Positions 7,546 through 12,747 of a stretch of 12,747 bases of DNA are shown in pieces; position 1 is the first letter of the stretch, and each line of letters starts with the position of its first letter. Source of the DNA: Nitrospinaceae bacterium (GTDB lineage: Bacteria; Nitrospinota; Nitrospinia; Nitrospinales; VA-1); the NCBI GenBank assembly GCA_029261435.1, contig JAJDBI010000324.1, positions 1-12,747 on the forward strand, in the 5' to 3' direction. The notes beneath the pieces were generated by a model that saw only the letters and a program-made list of their open reading frames with translations, searched no databases and had not been told where the DNA came from. The position numbers and the translations under genes are program-made.

Positions 7546-8009
7546 CGGCCGGATTGAATGCTCCTGACTTTTGCAAGGCATGAGTCGATGAGTGGTTGCA
7601 GGGGCAAGGTCGAATCGGCCGCTTCTGCCCTAAACAGCCAGGTCAGGGCTTCTTGACAGTTACCTAAGTTCGCATATAAACCGCCCACTGTTTGAGCGGC
7701 CTTTGCTCTTTCGAGGCTACCAACTTTTTGTATCGCCCACACTTTTATGAACTGATCGATGGCCTGCTCTTTTAGGCCAGAATTCATCAGGCGTTTTCCC
7801 ACTGAGTTATATTCGTCGCTCAAACTCTGGTTTGGTATAAGGGATTGGGCCGTTGATGTGGTCTTCGCCGTTCCACTGGGTTTGCTTGCAAGCTTGGTGA
7901 ATAATGCCACAAGAGCTATAAAAGTCACTGCCGTGAGGAGGATGACAAATACTTTCAGCTTTTTGCTGACTCCATCTGTTGTAATTTCTTTAGGCGTATG
8001 ATTCGTCAT
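7542..8009 (-). CDS. Small membrane-anchored TPR-like protein
   Basis: The 155-residue protein has a short charged N-terminus, one uncleaved-looking hydrophobic helix (about 20-41) and a C-terminal helical part (about 65-145). The latter looks like two degenerate TPR units (EYNSVGKRLMNSGLKEQAIDQF, then AAQTVGGLYANLGNCQEALTWL). The helix-then-TPR order suggests a bitopic protein with the repeats outside the cytoplasm, but the orientation is inferred. It does not match a named Bat protein that I can recall. Its start and the DUF58 stop share one base (TAATG) and its stop overlaps the next start (ATGA), so it is an integral member of the operon and probably a scaffold or adaptor for its neighbours. 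Confidence 0.75.
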   Translation of the reverse strand: MTNHTPKEITTDGVSKKLKVFVILLTAVTFIALVALFTKLASKPSGTAKTTSTAQSLIPNQSLSDEYNSVGKRLMNSGLKEQAIDQFIKVWAIQKVGSLERAKAAQTVGGLYANLGNCQEALTWLFRAEAADSTLPLQPLIDSCLAKVRSIQSGR

Positions 8010-8956
8010 TAATGTTTCTTTTCCCGCATTTTGAAATAGCGGATTATTGGATCGGTTAAAGATCGGTTTGTGTGAATTTCGATAGTATCAATACCAATGG
8101 AGCTGAAATAGGTTTTTCGTTTATCTCTTATTTGCTGGAATTGTCTGGCATATTGCGTAGTCATTTCTTTGTCATGCGTGTCGACCAATAGTGTTTCCCC
8201 TGTCTCCGCATCTTCAAGTTGGATCAAGCCCACATCGGGCAGAGTTTCCTCGCGTGGATCGGTGATACTGATGGCGACCAAATCGTGTTTCTGTTTCGCC
8301 AGCTTTAATTTTGCTTCATAGCCGTCATCCTGAAAATCAGAAATTAAAAAAGCTGTGGCTTTTCGTTTCTGGATATTCAAAAGGTATTCGAGCGGCAGGG
8401 AAAGGTTGGTGCCTTTTCCTTCTGGCTTGAAATTCAGAATGGTGCGGATGATATTCCAAATATGAGCTTTGCCTTTTTTGGGTGGTATGGTGTGTTCGAT
8501 TTTGTCGGAGAACACGATCAACCCAATCTTGTCATTGTTTTTGATGGCGGCAAAAGCGAGGATAGAAGCGATTTCCGCAGAAACCTCATTCTTGAGTTTC
8601 TCGGCCGAACCGAATCCGCCAGAAGAGCTCACATCCACCAGAAGCATGAGGGTCAACTCACGCTCTTCCTTGAACTCTTTAATGAAGGGTTGATTCATTC
8701 TGGCTGTCACATTCCAGTCGATCAACCGGACATCATCGCCAGGTTGATATTCTCGCACCTCACTGAATTCCATTCCTCGTCCTTTAAATGCAGAGACATA
8801 TTCACCCGCCATGATGTCATTGACCAGATAATTGGTCTTAACCTGAATGGTCCTGATACGCTGCAATAATTCCGGCGACAGGTTTTTATCCTGCTCGGGT
8901 TCAGGAGTCGAATCCTGGAACCAGTCCCGAAAGGGTTGTGTCAGGGTTTTAAACAT
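8009..8956 (-). CDS. DUF58 (VWA-like) protein, MoxR partner
   Basis: The 315-residue soluble protein carries the diagnostic DUF58 motif at about 66-86 (EVREYQPGDDVRLIDWNVTAR). A VWA-like fold follows, whose metal site is visible as D108-x-S110-x-S112 (LLVDVSSSGG) and a later SDFQDDG loop. There is no signal peptide or membrane helix, so it is cytoplasmic, unlike longer DUF58 proteins that have two N-terminal helices. DUF58 genes nearly always follow moxR, as here with only 2 bp between them, and the products are thought to work as a pair. No strong ribosome site precedes the ATG at 8956, so translation probably depends on coupling to moxR. Confidence 0.9.
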   Translation of the reverse strand: MFKTLTQPFRDWFQDSTPEPEQDKNLSPELLQRIRTIQVKTNYLVNDIMAGEYVSAFKGRGMEFSEVREYQPGDDVRLIDWNVTARMNQPFIKEFKEERELTLMLLVDVSSSGGFGSAEKLKNEVSAEIASILAFAAIKNNDKIGLIVFSDKIEHTIPPKKGKAHIWNIIRTILNFKPEGKGTNLSLPLEYLLNIQKRKATAFLISDFQDDGYEAKLKLAKQKHDLVAISITDPREETLPDVGLIQLEDAETGETLLVDTHDKEMTTQYARQFQQIRDKRKTYFSSIGIDTIEIHTNRSLTDPIIRYFKMREKKH

Positions 8957-8958
8957 TT

Positions 8959-9951
8959 TTAAGGAACTTCAAGAGTGTCGAATATTTTTTTGAGAATATC
9001 ATCTGCTGTCACGTTCTCGGCTTCAGCTTCGTAGGAAAGCATGATTCGGTGTCTGAGCACATCCATTCCTATGCTTTTAATATCATGAGGGACAACATAA
9101 CCACGCCGTTGCAGAAATGCATAGGCTTTCGCCGCTCGATTTAAAAAGATAGATGCCCGGGGAGAAGCACCAAACTGGATCATTCCTTTTAGAGATGTCA
9201 ACTGGTGACCTTCCGGGTCACGTGTTGCTGCAACCAGATCGATAATATAGTCCTGCAGGTTTTCATCGATATAGATTTCGTCAAACACTTTCCGGGCCTG
9301 CATGATTTCGTCAAGAGACACCACTGATTTGACCTGATAAGCGTTGCTGGAGGTGGACATCCGTTGCATGATGAGCTTTTCCTCAGCACGGGTGGGGTAA
9401 TCAATATGTAGCTTTAACATGAACCGGTCTACTTGAGCTTCGGGAAGGGGATAAGTGCCTTCCTGCTCAATAGGGTTCTGAGTGGCAATCACCATGAAGG
9501 GTTCTTCAAGTTTGAAGGTTGTGCCTGCAATGGTGATCTGCCTTTCCTGCATGGATTCCAGCAAGGCACTTTGAACCTTGGCGGGAGCCCGGTTAATTTC
9601 ATCCGCAAGAATGATGTTTGCGAAAAGAGGCCCTTTTTTTATAGTAAACTCGCCGGTTTTAGGCTGGTAGATCTGTGTTCCCAGCAAGTCTGCAGGCAAC
9701 AGGTCGGGTGTGAACTGGATGCGCTTGAAATCGGCTTTTACCGATTGGGCCAGGGTTTTCACCGCTGTGGTCTTGGCCAAACCTGGCACTCCTTCCACGA
9801 GAATGTGTTCACCAGTCAGCAATCCAAGTAGCAGTCGCTCGGTCAGATATTTCTGCCCTACAATAACCTGCTCCAATTCATGCAAAAGGGAAGGAATAAA
9901 TGTACTGGCCTGATTGACGTGTTCCGTTATTTCATCGATCTTTTGTACCAT
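8959..9951 (-). CDS. moxR: MoxR-family AAA+ ATPase
   Basis: The 330-residue cytoplasmic ATPase has a Walker A motif at 54-61 (GVPGLAKT, the normal MoxR form with Ala before the Lys), a Walker B at about 113-118 (IILADE, followed by INRAP) and sensor-1 N149 in IATQNP. A candidate arginine finger is R166 (in AQVDRFMLK), and the C-terminal lid domain contains a GASPRAS sensor-2 motif. The family forms hexamers that act as chaperone-like machines on VWA-domain proteins, and this operon supplies three candidates (the DUF58 protein, BatA and BatB). It is the first gene of the minus-strand cluster. A weak AAAGG lies about 10 nt before the ATG. The motifs are complete and the length is normal, so it should be active. 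Confidence 0.95.
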   Translation of the reverse strand: MVQKIDEITEHVNQASTFIPSLLHELEQVIVGQKYLTERLLLGLLTGEHILVEGVPGLAKTTAVKTLAQSVKADFKRIQFTPDLLPADLLGTQIYQPKTGEFTIKKGPLFANIILADEINRAPAKVQSALLESMQERQITIAGTTFKLEEPFMVIATQNPIEQEGTYPLPEAQVDRFMLKLHIDYPTRAEEKLIMQRMSTSSNAYQVKSVVSLDEIMQARKVFDEIYIDENLQDYIIDLVAATRDPEGHQLTSLKGMIQFGASPRASIFLNRAAKAYAFLQRRGYVVPHDIKSIGMDVLRHRIMLSYEAEAENVTADDILKKIFDTLEVP

Positions 9952-10052
9952 TTAGAAAAACCTTTGGGTAAATTTGAGTTGGTTGATACGGGGAACTGCG
10001 TAGGGTGTTCGTGTGTAGAACATTGAAAATATAGTTTAAATTGCTGGAGAAT

Positions 10053-10074
10053 GAAATTAATTTTTTTTAATTTC
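10053..10074. repeat. AT-rich hyphenated palindrome (8-bp arms, T6 spacer)
   Basis: GAAATTAA (10053-10060) and TTAATTTC (10067-10074) are perfect inverted repeats separated by six Ts. The element overlaps the candidate -10 box of the moxR promoter, which is a natural place for a repressor operator. It could instead be a chance product of AT-rich sequence. Confidence 0.4.
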
Positions 10075-10092
10075 CCACTGCCGTGGGGTCAA
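10064..10092 (-). promoter_or_regulatory. Candidate moxR operon promoter
   Basis: On the minus strand TTGACC (10092-10087, five of six consensus bases) is followed after 17 bp by TAAAAA (10069-10064, four of six). The -10 lies within the T/A run of the palindrome at 10053-10074. The start of transcription would leave a leader of about 100 nt before moxR. The match is only moderate and the region is AT-rich, so chance hits are likely. Confidence 0.33.
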
Positions 10093-10211
10093 TGGGCATT
10101 AACTCAGTCTGACAAACAGGGTATGGTATCGGCTTATAGCACTCCCTTTTTCTTGGAACGGGTGTTTCACAGGTAGAGGGACGGGGCCGATTCATAACCT
10201 CTCGCGCACAA

Positions 10212-10252
10212 TGAGTTTAGGTTTGAGCCTAATATACATTAGTCTGAGACTA
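10212..10252. promoter_or_regulatory. Cluster of overlapping palindromes and TGAGnnTA direct repeats, possible operator
   Basis: Three inverted repeats overlap: TTAGG/CCTAA (10217-10232), CTAAT/ATTAG (10229-10242) and the perfect 13-bp palindrome TAGTCTGAGACTA (10240-10252). The octamer TGAGnnTA occurs three times in the same direction at 10212, 10224 and 10245, with offsets of 12 and 21 bp. The cluster lies about 50-90 bp upstream of the -35 box of the LRR promoter, a suitable distance for an activator site. No regulator gene is present in the window, so its binding partner is unknown. Confidence 0.38.
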
Positions 10253-10303
10253 GGAAAAATATACAAATTTGGGCAAATGATAGAGGAAAATTTGATTTTA
10301 AGC

Positions 10304-10331
10304 TTTACAAGTGTGGATACTGCCTTAAAAT
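10304..10331 (+). promoter_or_regulatory. Sigma-70-type promoter of the LRR gene
   Basis: TTTACA (10304-10309) and TAAAAT (10326-10331) each match five of six consensus bases and are separated by 16 bp. Transcription would start near 10338 and give a leader of about 45 nt to the ATG at 10383. This is the best promoter match in the window. Confidence 0.55.
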
Positions 10332-10369
10332 ACCGACTACTCTTATTCCAAAAAATATCGTTAATATGT

Positions 10370-10373
10370 GGAG
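10370..10373 (+). promoter_or_regulatory. Ribosome binding site that decides the LRR start
   Basis: GGAG lies 9 nt before ATG at 10383. The longer frame from GTG at 10368 has no purine-rich site before it, and this GGAG would lie inside it, so the ATG is preferred. Confidence 0.6.
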
Positions 10374-10382
10374 CGTGTAAGG

Positions 10383-11291
10383 ATGGCTGAAAAAGAAGTA
10401 AAAGATATCGACAGCCTCATTGACCAGGGACTGAATGATGAAAAAAGTGAACTGGACCTGAGGGAGAAAGAACTGGATGATGAGGATTTGATAAAAGTTC
10501 TTGAATCCGACAAAATTAAAGGGATTACCGCTCTTTTTCTGGAGTTTAACGAGATCGGGGATGAAGGTGTTAAGGCATTAGCAGCCTGCGAACAAATGAA
10601 ATTTTTGACTGCCTTGAATTTGTTTAAAAACAAAACGACGGATGAAGGTGTTAAGGCCTTAGCTGAGTCTAAAAATATGCTCAATCTATCTGAGTTGATA
10701 TTGAGCGACAACGAAGTCGGTGTTGAAGGTGCTAAAGCCATCGCGACCTCCAACATTCTGGGTAATCTTGTTTCCTTATGGCTGGGAGATAAGCTTGGCG
10801 ATGAAGGTGTCGAAGCTATCGCTACTTCTGAAACTCTTACCCGGTTGACCCAGCTTTCTCTATACCGGAATGATATTGGAAATGAAGGCGCGTTAGCGAT
10901 TGCAAACTCTAAGAACCTGAGCAACCTGACAGAGTTGAATTTGAACTGGAACTTCCTCGAAGGAGAGGGAGTGGAGGCGCTTGCGGCTTCTGAAACTCTG
11001 AGTAACCTGACCCAATTGACGATGACTTACAATGCGATTGGATGGCGAGGTGCTGAGGCGATTGCAGGTTCTGCCAACTTCAGAGAACTCACTTTGCTTG
11101 ATTTGTACGAGACGGATCTGGGAGATATGGGGGCCAGAGCTCTGGCTCAATCTACCAACCTTCCTAATCTGACAAAGCTGGTCTTGATCCATAACGATGT
11201 GGGTGAAGGGGTGCAGGCCCTGTTCAAGGATAATAAAAATTTCCCTAAACTTGAAGATGTATATTTTTATGGGGCCAAAGCTGAAAATTAA
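10383..11291 (+). CDS. Leucine-rich-repeat protein (ribonuclease-inhibitor-like repeats)
   Basis: The 302-residue protein consists almost wholly of LRRs. After a charged, acidic N-terminus (1-21) there is a degenerate first unit (22-47), then nine units of 27 residues (one of 26) spanning about 48-289, and a short cap. Each unit follows LTxLxLxxNxIGxEGAxAIAxSxxLxN, the pattern of the ribonuclease-inhibitor class of LRRs, which forms a horseshoe that binds other proteins. There is no signal peptide or membrane helix, so the protein is probably cytoplasmic. No catalytic domain is attached, which suggests a binding or adaptor role; the partner is unknown. Part of the array is duplicated at DNA level with an 81-bp period (10560-10576 and 10641-10657 are identical over 17 bases). 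The gene has its own promoter and terminator and is therefore probably monocistronic. Confidence 0.9.
   Translation: MAEKEVKDIDSLIDQGLNDEKSELDLREKELDDEDLIKVLESDKIKGITALFLEFNEIGDEGVKALAACEQMKFLTALNLFKNKTTDEGVKALAESKNMLNLSELILSDNEVGVEGAKAIATSNILGNLVSLWLGDKLGDEGVEAIATSETLTRLTQLSLYRNDIGNEGALAIANSKNLSNLTELNLNWNFLEGEGVEALAASETLSNLTQLTMTYNAIGWRGAEAIAGSANFRELTLLDLYETDLGDMGARALAQSTNLPNLTKLVLIHNDVGEGVQALFKDNKNFPKLEDVYFYGAKAEN
10560..10657 (+). repeat. 81-bp-period internal duplication in the LRR gene
   Basis: The 17-mer GATGAAGGTGTTAAGGC occurs at 10560-10576 and again at 10641-10657, one LRR unit apart. Its first 11 bases recur at 10800-10810. The identity at silent positions suggests recent unit duplication or gene conversion, against a background of well-diverged units. 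Confidence 0.6.
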
Positions 11292-11314
11292 TTTCGTCAA
11301 GATTTGACTATTCA

Positions 11315-11354
11315 GGGGTTCCCGGACTTTGAGCCGGGAGCCCCTTCTGTTTTT
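11315..11354 (+). terminator. Intrinsic terminator after the LRR gene
   Basis: An 11-bp stem, GGGGTTCCCGG (11315-11325) with CCGGGAGCCCC (11334-11344), has one G-U pair and an 8-base loop. It is followed directly by TTCTGTTTTT. It begins 23 bp after the LRR stop and should separate that gene from the propeller genes. It is the strongest terminator seen in the window. Confidence 0.85.
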
Positions 11355-11430
11355 GGAGAGCTTTTTATTCTTTTCGGATCGTTTAATAATTGTAAAATGG
11401 CATCTCTTTTTTTAATGGTGGACTCATAAT

Positions 11431-12267
11431 ATGTTTACAGGCGAAAAACCGGATTTGCTCGACATCATGCCTTTCCGGGAAGACAGTATTTATGTGGTGG
11501 GTAAGGATGGTATTCCCCAGCATTGGGATGGTGGTGAGTGGTTGCCCGTCCGTACAGAAAATACCAATCCGCTGATGGGTATTTGGGGGCCGCACGAACA
11601 ATGCATTTATGCCGTGGGTATTGGTGGGGTTGTACTTTTATATAATGGTAAGGATTGGAAACAGGTCGATACTGGAAGTTACGACTCACTGAACTCTGCT
11701 TATGGCATTGATGAAAACAACGTTTTTCTTTATGGTGTTGGCGGGCGAATGCTTTACTGGGACGGTAAGAAATGGGATTATCGGGAGCCTAACACCATTC
11801 ATGATTTGTTCGGTATGTGGGGGGTAGATATAGACCATATTCATACGGTGGGTGGTGAAGGGATTTATCGGTTTTATGATGGAAAAGAATTTCACCGTCG
11901 TGAGGATTTGACGGATGAAGAAATTTCCCTGTTTGGGGTCTGGGGCACTCACGGCGACAATATTTATATTTGTGGTTCTCACGGTACAATTTTGAACTAT
12001 GATGGAACGGACTGGAAACCGATGGAGTCTGGGACCGAAGAATATTTGTTAAGCATCTGGGGAACCTCTGCAGAGGATATTTACGCAGTAGGAGATAACG
12101 CTGCCATGCTTCACTATGATGGAAAAAAATGGTCTCCTATCGAGCCGCTGAAAGACGAGTATTTTACAAAAGTCAAAGGGCTTGGTCCTGATCAGGTATA
12201 TGTAGCAGGTGAAAATGGGACAGTTATTAAATATGACGGCAAAGAGTGGAGTGACATGTCACTATGA
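11431..12267 (+). CDS. Predicted seven-bladed beta-propeller protein, function unknown
   Basis: The 278-residue protein consists of seven consecutive repeats of about 39-41 residues with no other domain. Each follows LxxIWGxxxDxIYAVGxxGxxLHYDGKxWxxM; units begin near residues 8, 47, 87, 126, 167, 206 and 245. Seven short four-strand units with the Trp-Gly and Tyr-Asp-Gly corners fit a closed seven-bladed propeller. That fold is inferred from repeat number and pattern. It does not match classic WD40, Kelch or NHL signatures exactly. There is no signal peptide, membrane helix or catalytic motif, so a cytoplasmic protein-binding role is the simplest reading. GGTGGA lies 8 nt before the ATG. A paralogue begins 46 bp after its stop, with no terminator between them, so the pair is probably co-transcribed. 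No clear promoter was found between the LRR terminator and this gene. Confidence 0.82.
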   Translation: MFTGEKPDLLDIMPFREDSIYVVGKDGIPQHWDGGEWLPVRTENTNPLMGIWGPHEQCIYAVGIGGVVLLYNGKDWKQVDTGSYDSLNSAYGIDENNVFLYGVGGRMLYWDGKKWDYREPNTIHDLFGMWGVDIDHIHTVGGEGIYRFYDGKEFHRREDLTDEEISLFGVWGTHGDNIYICGSHGTILNYDGTDWKPMESGTEEYLLSIWGTSAEDIYAVGDNAAMLHYDGKKWSPIEPLKDEYFTKVKGLGPDQVYVAGENGTVIKYDGKEWSDMSL

Positions 12268-12304
12268 TTTGCATAAGTCATTTAGAAAACAGAAATAACC
12301 TTTT

Positions 12305-12308
12305 GGAG
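12305..12308 (+). promoter_or_regulatory. Ribosome binding site of the second propeller gene
   Basis: GGAG lies 5 nt before the ATG at 12314 and supports that start. The gene reaches the window edge without a stop, so its start is the only boundary that can be fixed. Confidence 0.6.
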
Positions 12309-12313
12309 CAATT

Positions 12314-12747
12314 ATGTCAGCCTTGACATCGAGTCATCTTTTGTCTGTTTTTGGTTTCAGCGAGAGCGATATTTTTGTTGGAGGTGCTGAGGGCACCATG
12401 TTGCATTTTGATGGCAGTCAATGGACACCCATGGAAACAGGGGGGCGTTGGACTTTTAAGGATATCTGGGGCAGTGCACCGGATAATGTTTTTGCGGTGG
12501 TGACCGACGGGAGAATTCTTCATTACGACGGAAAAGTTTGGTCGCCTGACGAGGATATGGAAAAACTACCTCCCATGAACGGCATTTTTGGTCTCTCCTC
12601 GGATGAAATCTACGCCTGCTCCAGACTGGGTAAAATCCTTCGTTATGATGGCAGTTCCTGGAAATACACTCAGACGGGAACCGATACCGACGTGACCCGG
12701 TTATGGGGTTGTAAGGAAAGCGGTATGGTGGCCGTGGGGTTTGATGG
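12314..12747 (+). CDS. Second beta-propeller repeat protein, N-terminal part (runs off right edge)
   Basis: This open frame starts at ATG 12314 and remains open to the last base, giving 144 residues. It shows three complete repeats and part of a fourth of the same kind as the upstream gene: SDIFVGGAEGTMLHFDG, then DNVFAVVTDGRILHYDG, then DEIYACSRLGKILRYDG, each followed by a Trp. Like its neighbour it begins directly with a repeat and has no signal peptide. It is a tandem paralogue. If it has the same number of blades, it would end about 400 bp beyond the window. Function is unknown; a protein-binding propeller is inferred. Confidence 0.82.
   Translation, partial: MSALTSSHLLSVFGFSESDIFVGGAEGTMLHFDGSQWTPMETGGRWTFKDIWGSAPDNVFAVVTDGRILHYDGKVWSPDEDMEKLPPMNGIFGLSSDEIYACSRLGKILRYDGSSWKYTQTGTDTDVTRLWGCKESGMVAVGFD

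Larger units (their letters stand above)
9952..10382. other. Gene-free divergent regulatory region between moxR and the LRR gene
   Basis: This stretch of about 430 bp holds no convincing gene on either strand. It contains a good rightward promoter for the LRR gene (10304-10331), a weaker leftward candidate for moxR (10064-10092), an AT-rich palindrome (10053-10074) and a cluster of overlapping inverted and direct repeats (10212-10252). I found no RNA gene, terminator or mobile-element end in it. The part from about 10110 to 10200 shows no structure that I can name. Confidence 0.6.

Noticed and set aside
7546..7581. Longer start (ATG at 7581) for the BatD/DUF4381-like protein
   Set aside because: It would overlap the upstream gene by 40 bp and push the signal peptide inward. 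The ATG at 7545 gives a clean ATGA junction.
9772..9795. Missing Gly before the Walker A Lys in MoxR (GLAKT instead of GxGKT)
   Set aside because: GxPGLAKT is the ordinary MoxR-family P-loop, so it is not a sign of an inactive ATPase.
10361..10924. Long minus-strand frame of 187 residues opposite the LRR gene
   Set aside because: It is Ser-rich and lies wholly antisense to a clear LRR array; its length comes from the repetitive codons of the LRR gene. It has no recognisable domain.
11355..11430. Promoter for the first propeller gene
   Set aside because: TAAAAT and TAATAA runs occur here, but no acceptable -35 box lies at the right distance, so no promoter is claimed.
12268..12313. Possibility that the two propeller genes are one gene broken by a frameshift
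   Set aside because: The first gene already has seven full repeats and a normal stop, and the second has its own GGAG site and ATG in another frame. They read as two complete designs.
1..12747. CRISPR arrays, tRNA or rRNA genes, insertion-sequence ends or transposases
   Set aside because: I saw no regularly spaced identical repeats, cloverleaf-like sequences or transposase-like frames. The repeats present are protein-repeat codons or short hairpins.

Overview
The window holds a long minus-strand operon of the moxR-bat type (MoxR AAA+ ATPase plus the Bat membrane and periplasmic proteins), running from about 9951 down to the left edge. To its right are three plus-strand genes that encode repeat proteins. 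The cell must be a Gram-negative-type bacterium, since the Bat proteins carry signal peptides and periplasmic domains. Moderate GC content, the full batA-E order and a companion FdhF/YdeP-type oxidoreductase fit a deltaproteobacterial or Nitrospinota-like genome. That assignment is an impression, not a demonstrated fact.

Minus strand, in transcription order: moxR (9951-8959); a DUF58 protein (8956-8009); a small anchored TPR-like protein (8009-7542); a BatD/DUF4381-like membrane protein (7545-6565); two VWA membrane proteins batA (6568-5570) and batB (5566-4559); a 213-bp gap with a candidate promoter; a Bax-inhibitor-1 family seven-helix protein (4345-3644); batC (TPR), batD and batE; and the start of a molybdopterin oxidoreductase leaving the window at base 1. 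Most junctions are ATGA or TAATG overlaps or gaps of a few bases, which indicates tight translational coupling. The likely scheme, by family analogy, is that MoxR acts as a chaperone-like ATPase on metal-binding (MIDAS) VWA/DUF58 proteins, while BatC, D and E and the small TPR protein provide a periplasmic and membrane scaffold. The process it serves (envelope stress tolerance, or maturation of a redox enzyme) is not shown by the sequence.

Plus strand: after a gene-free region of about 430 bp with promoters pointing both ways and several palindromes, there is a cytoplasmic-looking leucine-rich-repeat protein (10383-11291) followed by a strong intrinsic terminator. Next comes a protein made of exactly seven ~39-residue repeats, predicted to be a seven-bladed beta-propeller (11431-12267). 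A second, paralogous propeller gene starts at 12314 and runs off the right edge. None of the three has a signal peptide. Their function is unknown.

The points most worth a second look are the BI-1 gene inside the bat operon, the oxidoreductase coupled to its end, the tandem propeller genes next to an LRR protein with DNA-level repeat duplication, and two near-identical hairpin cores about 7.7 kb apart.
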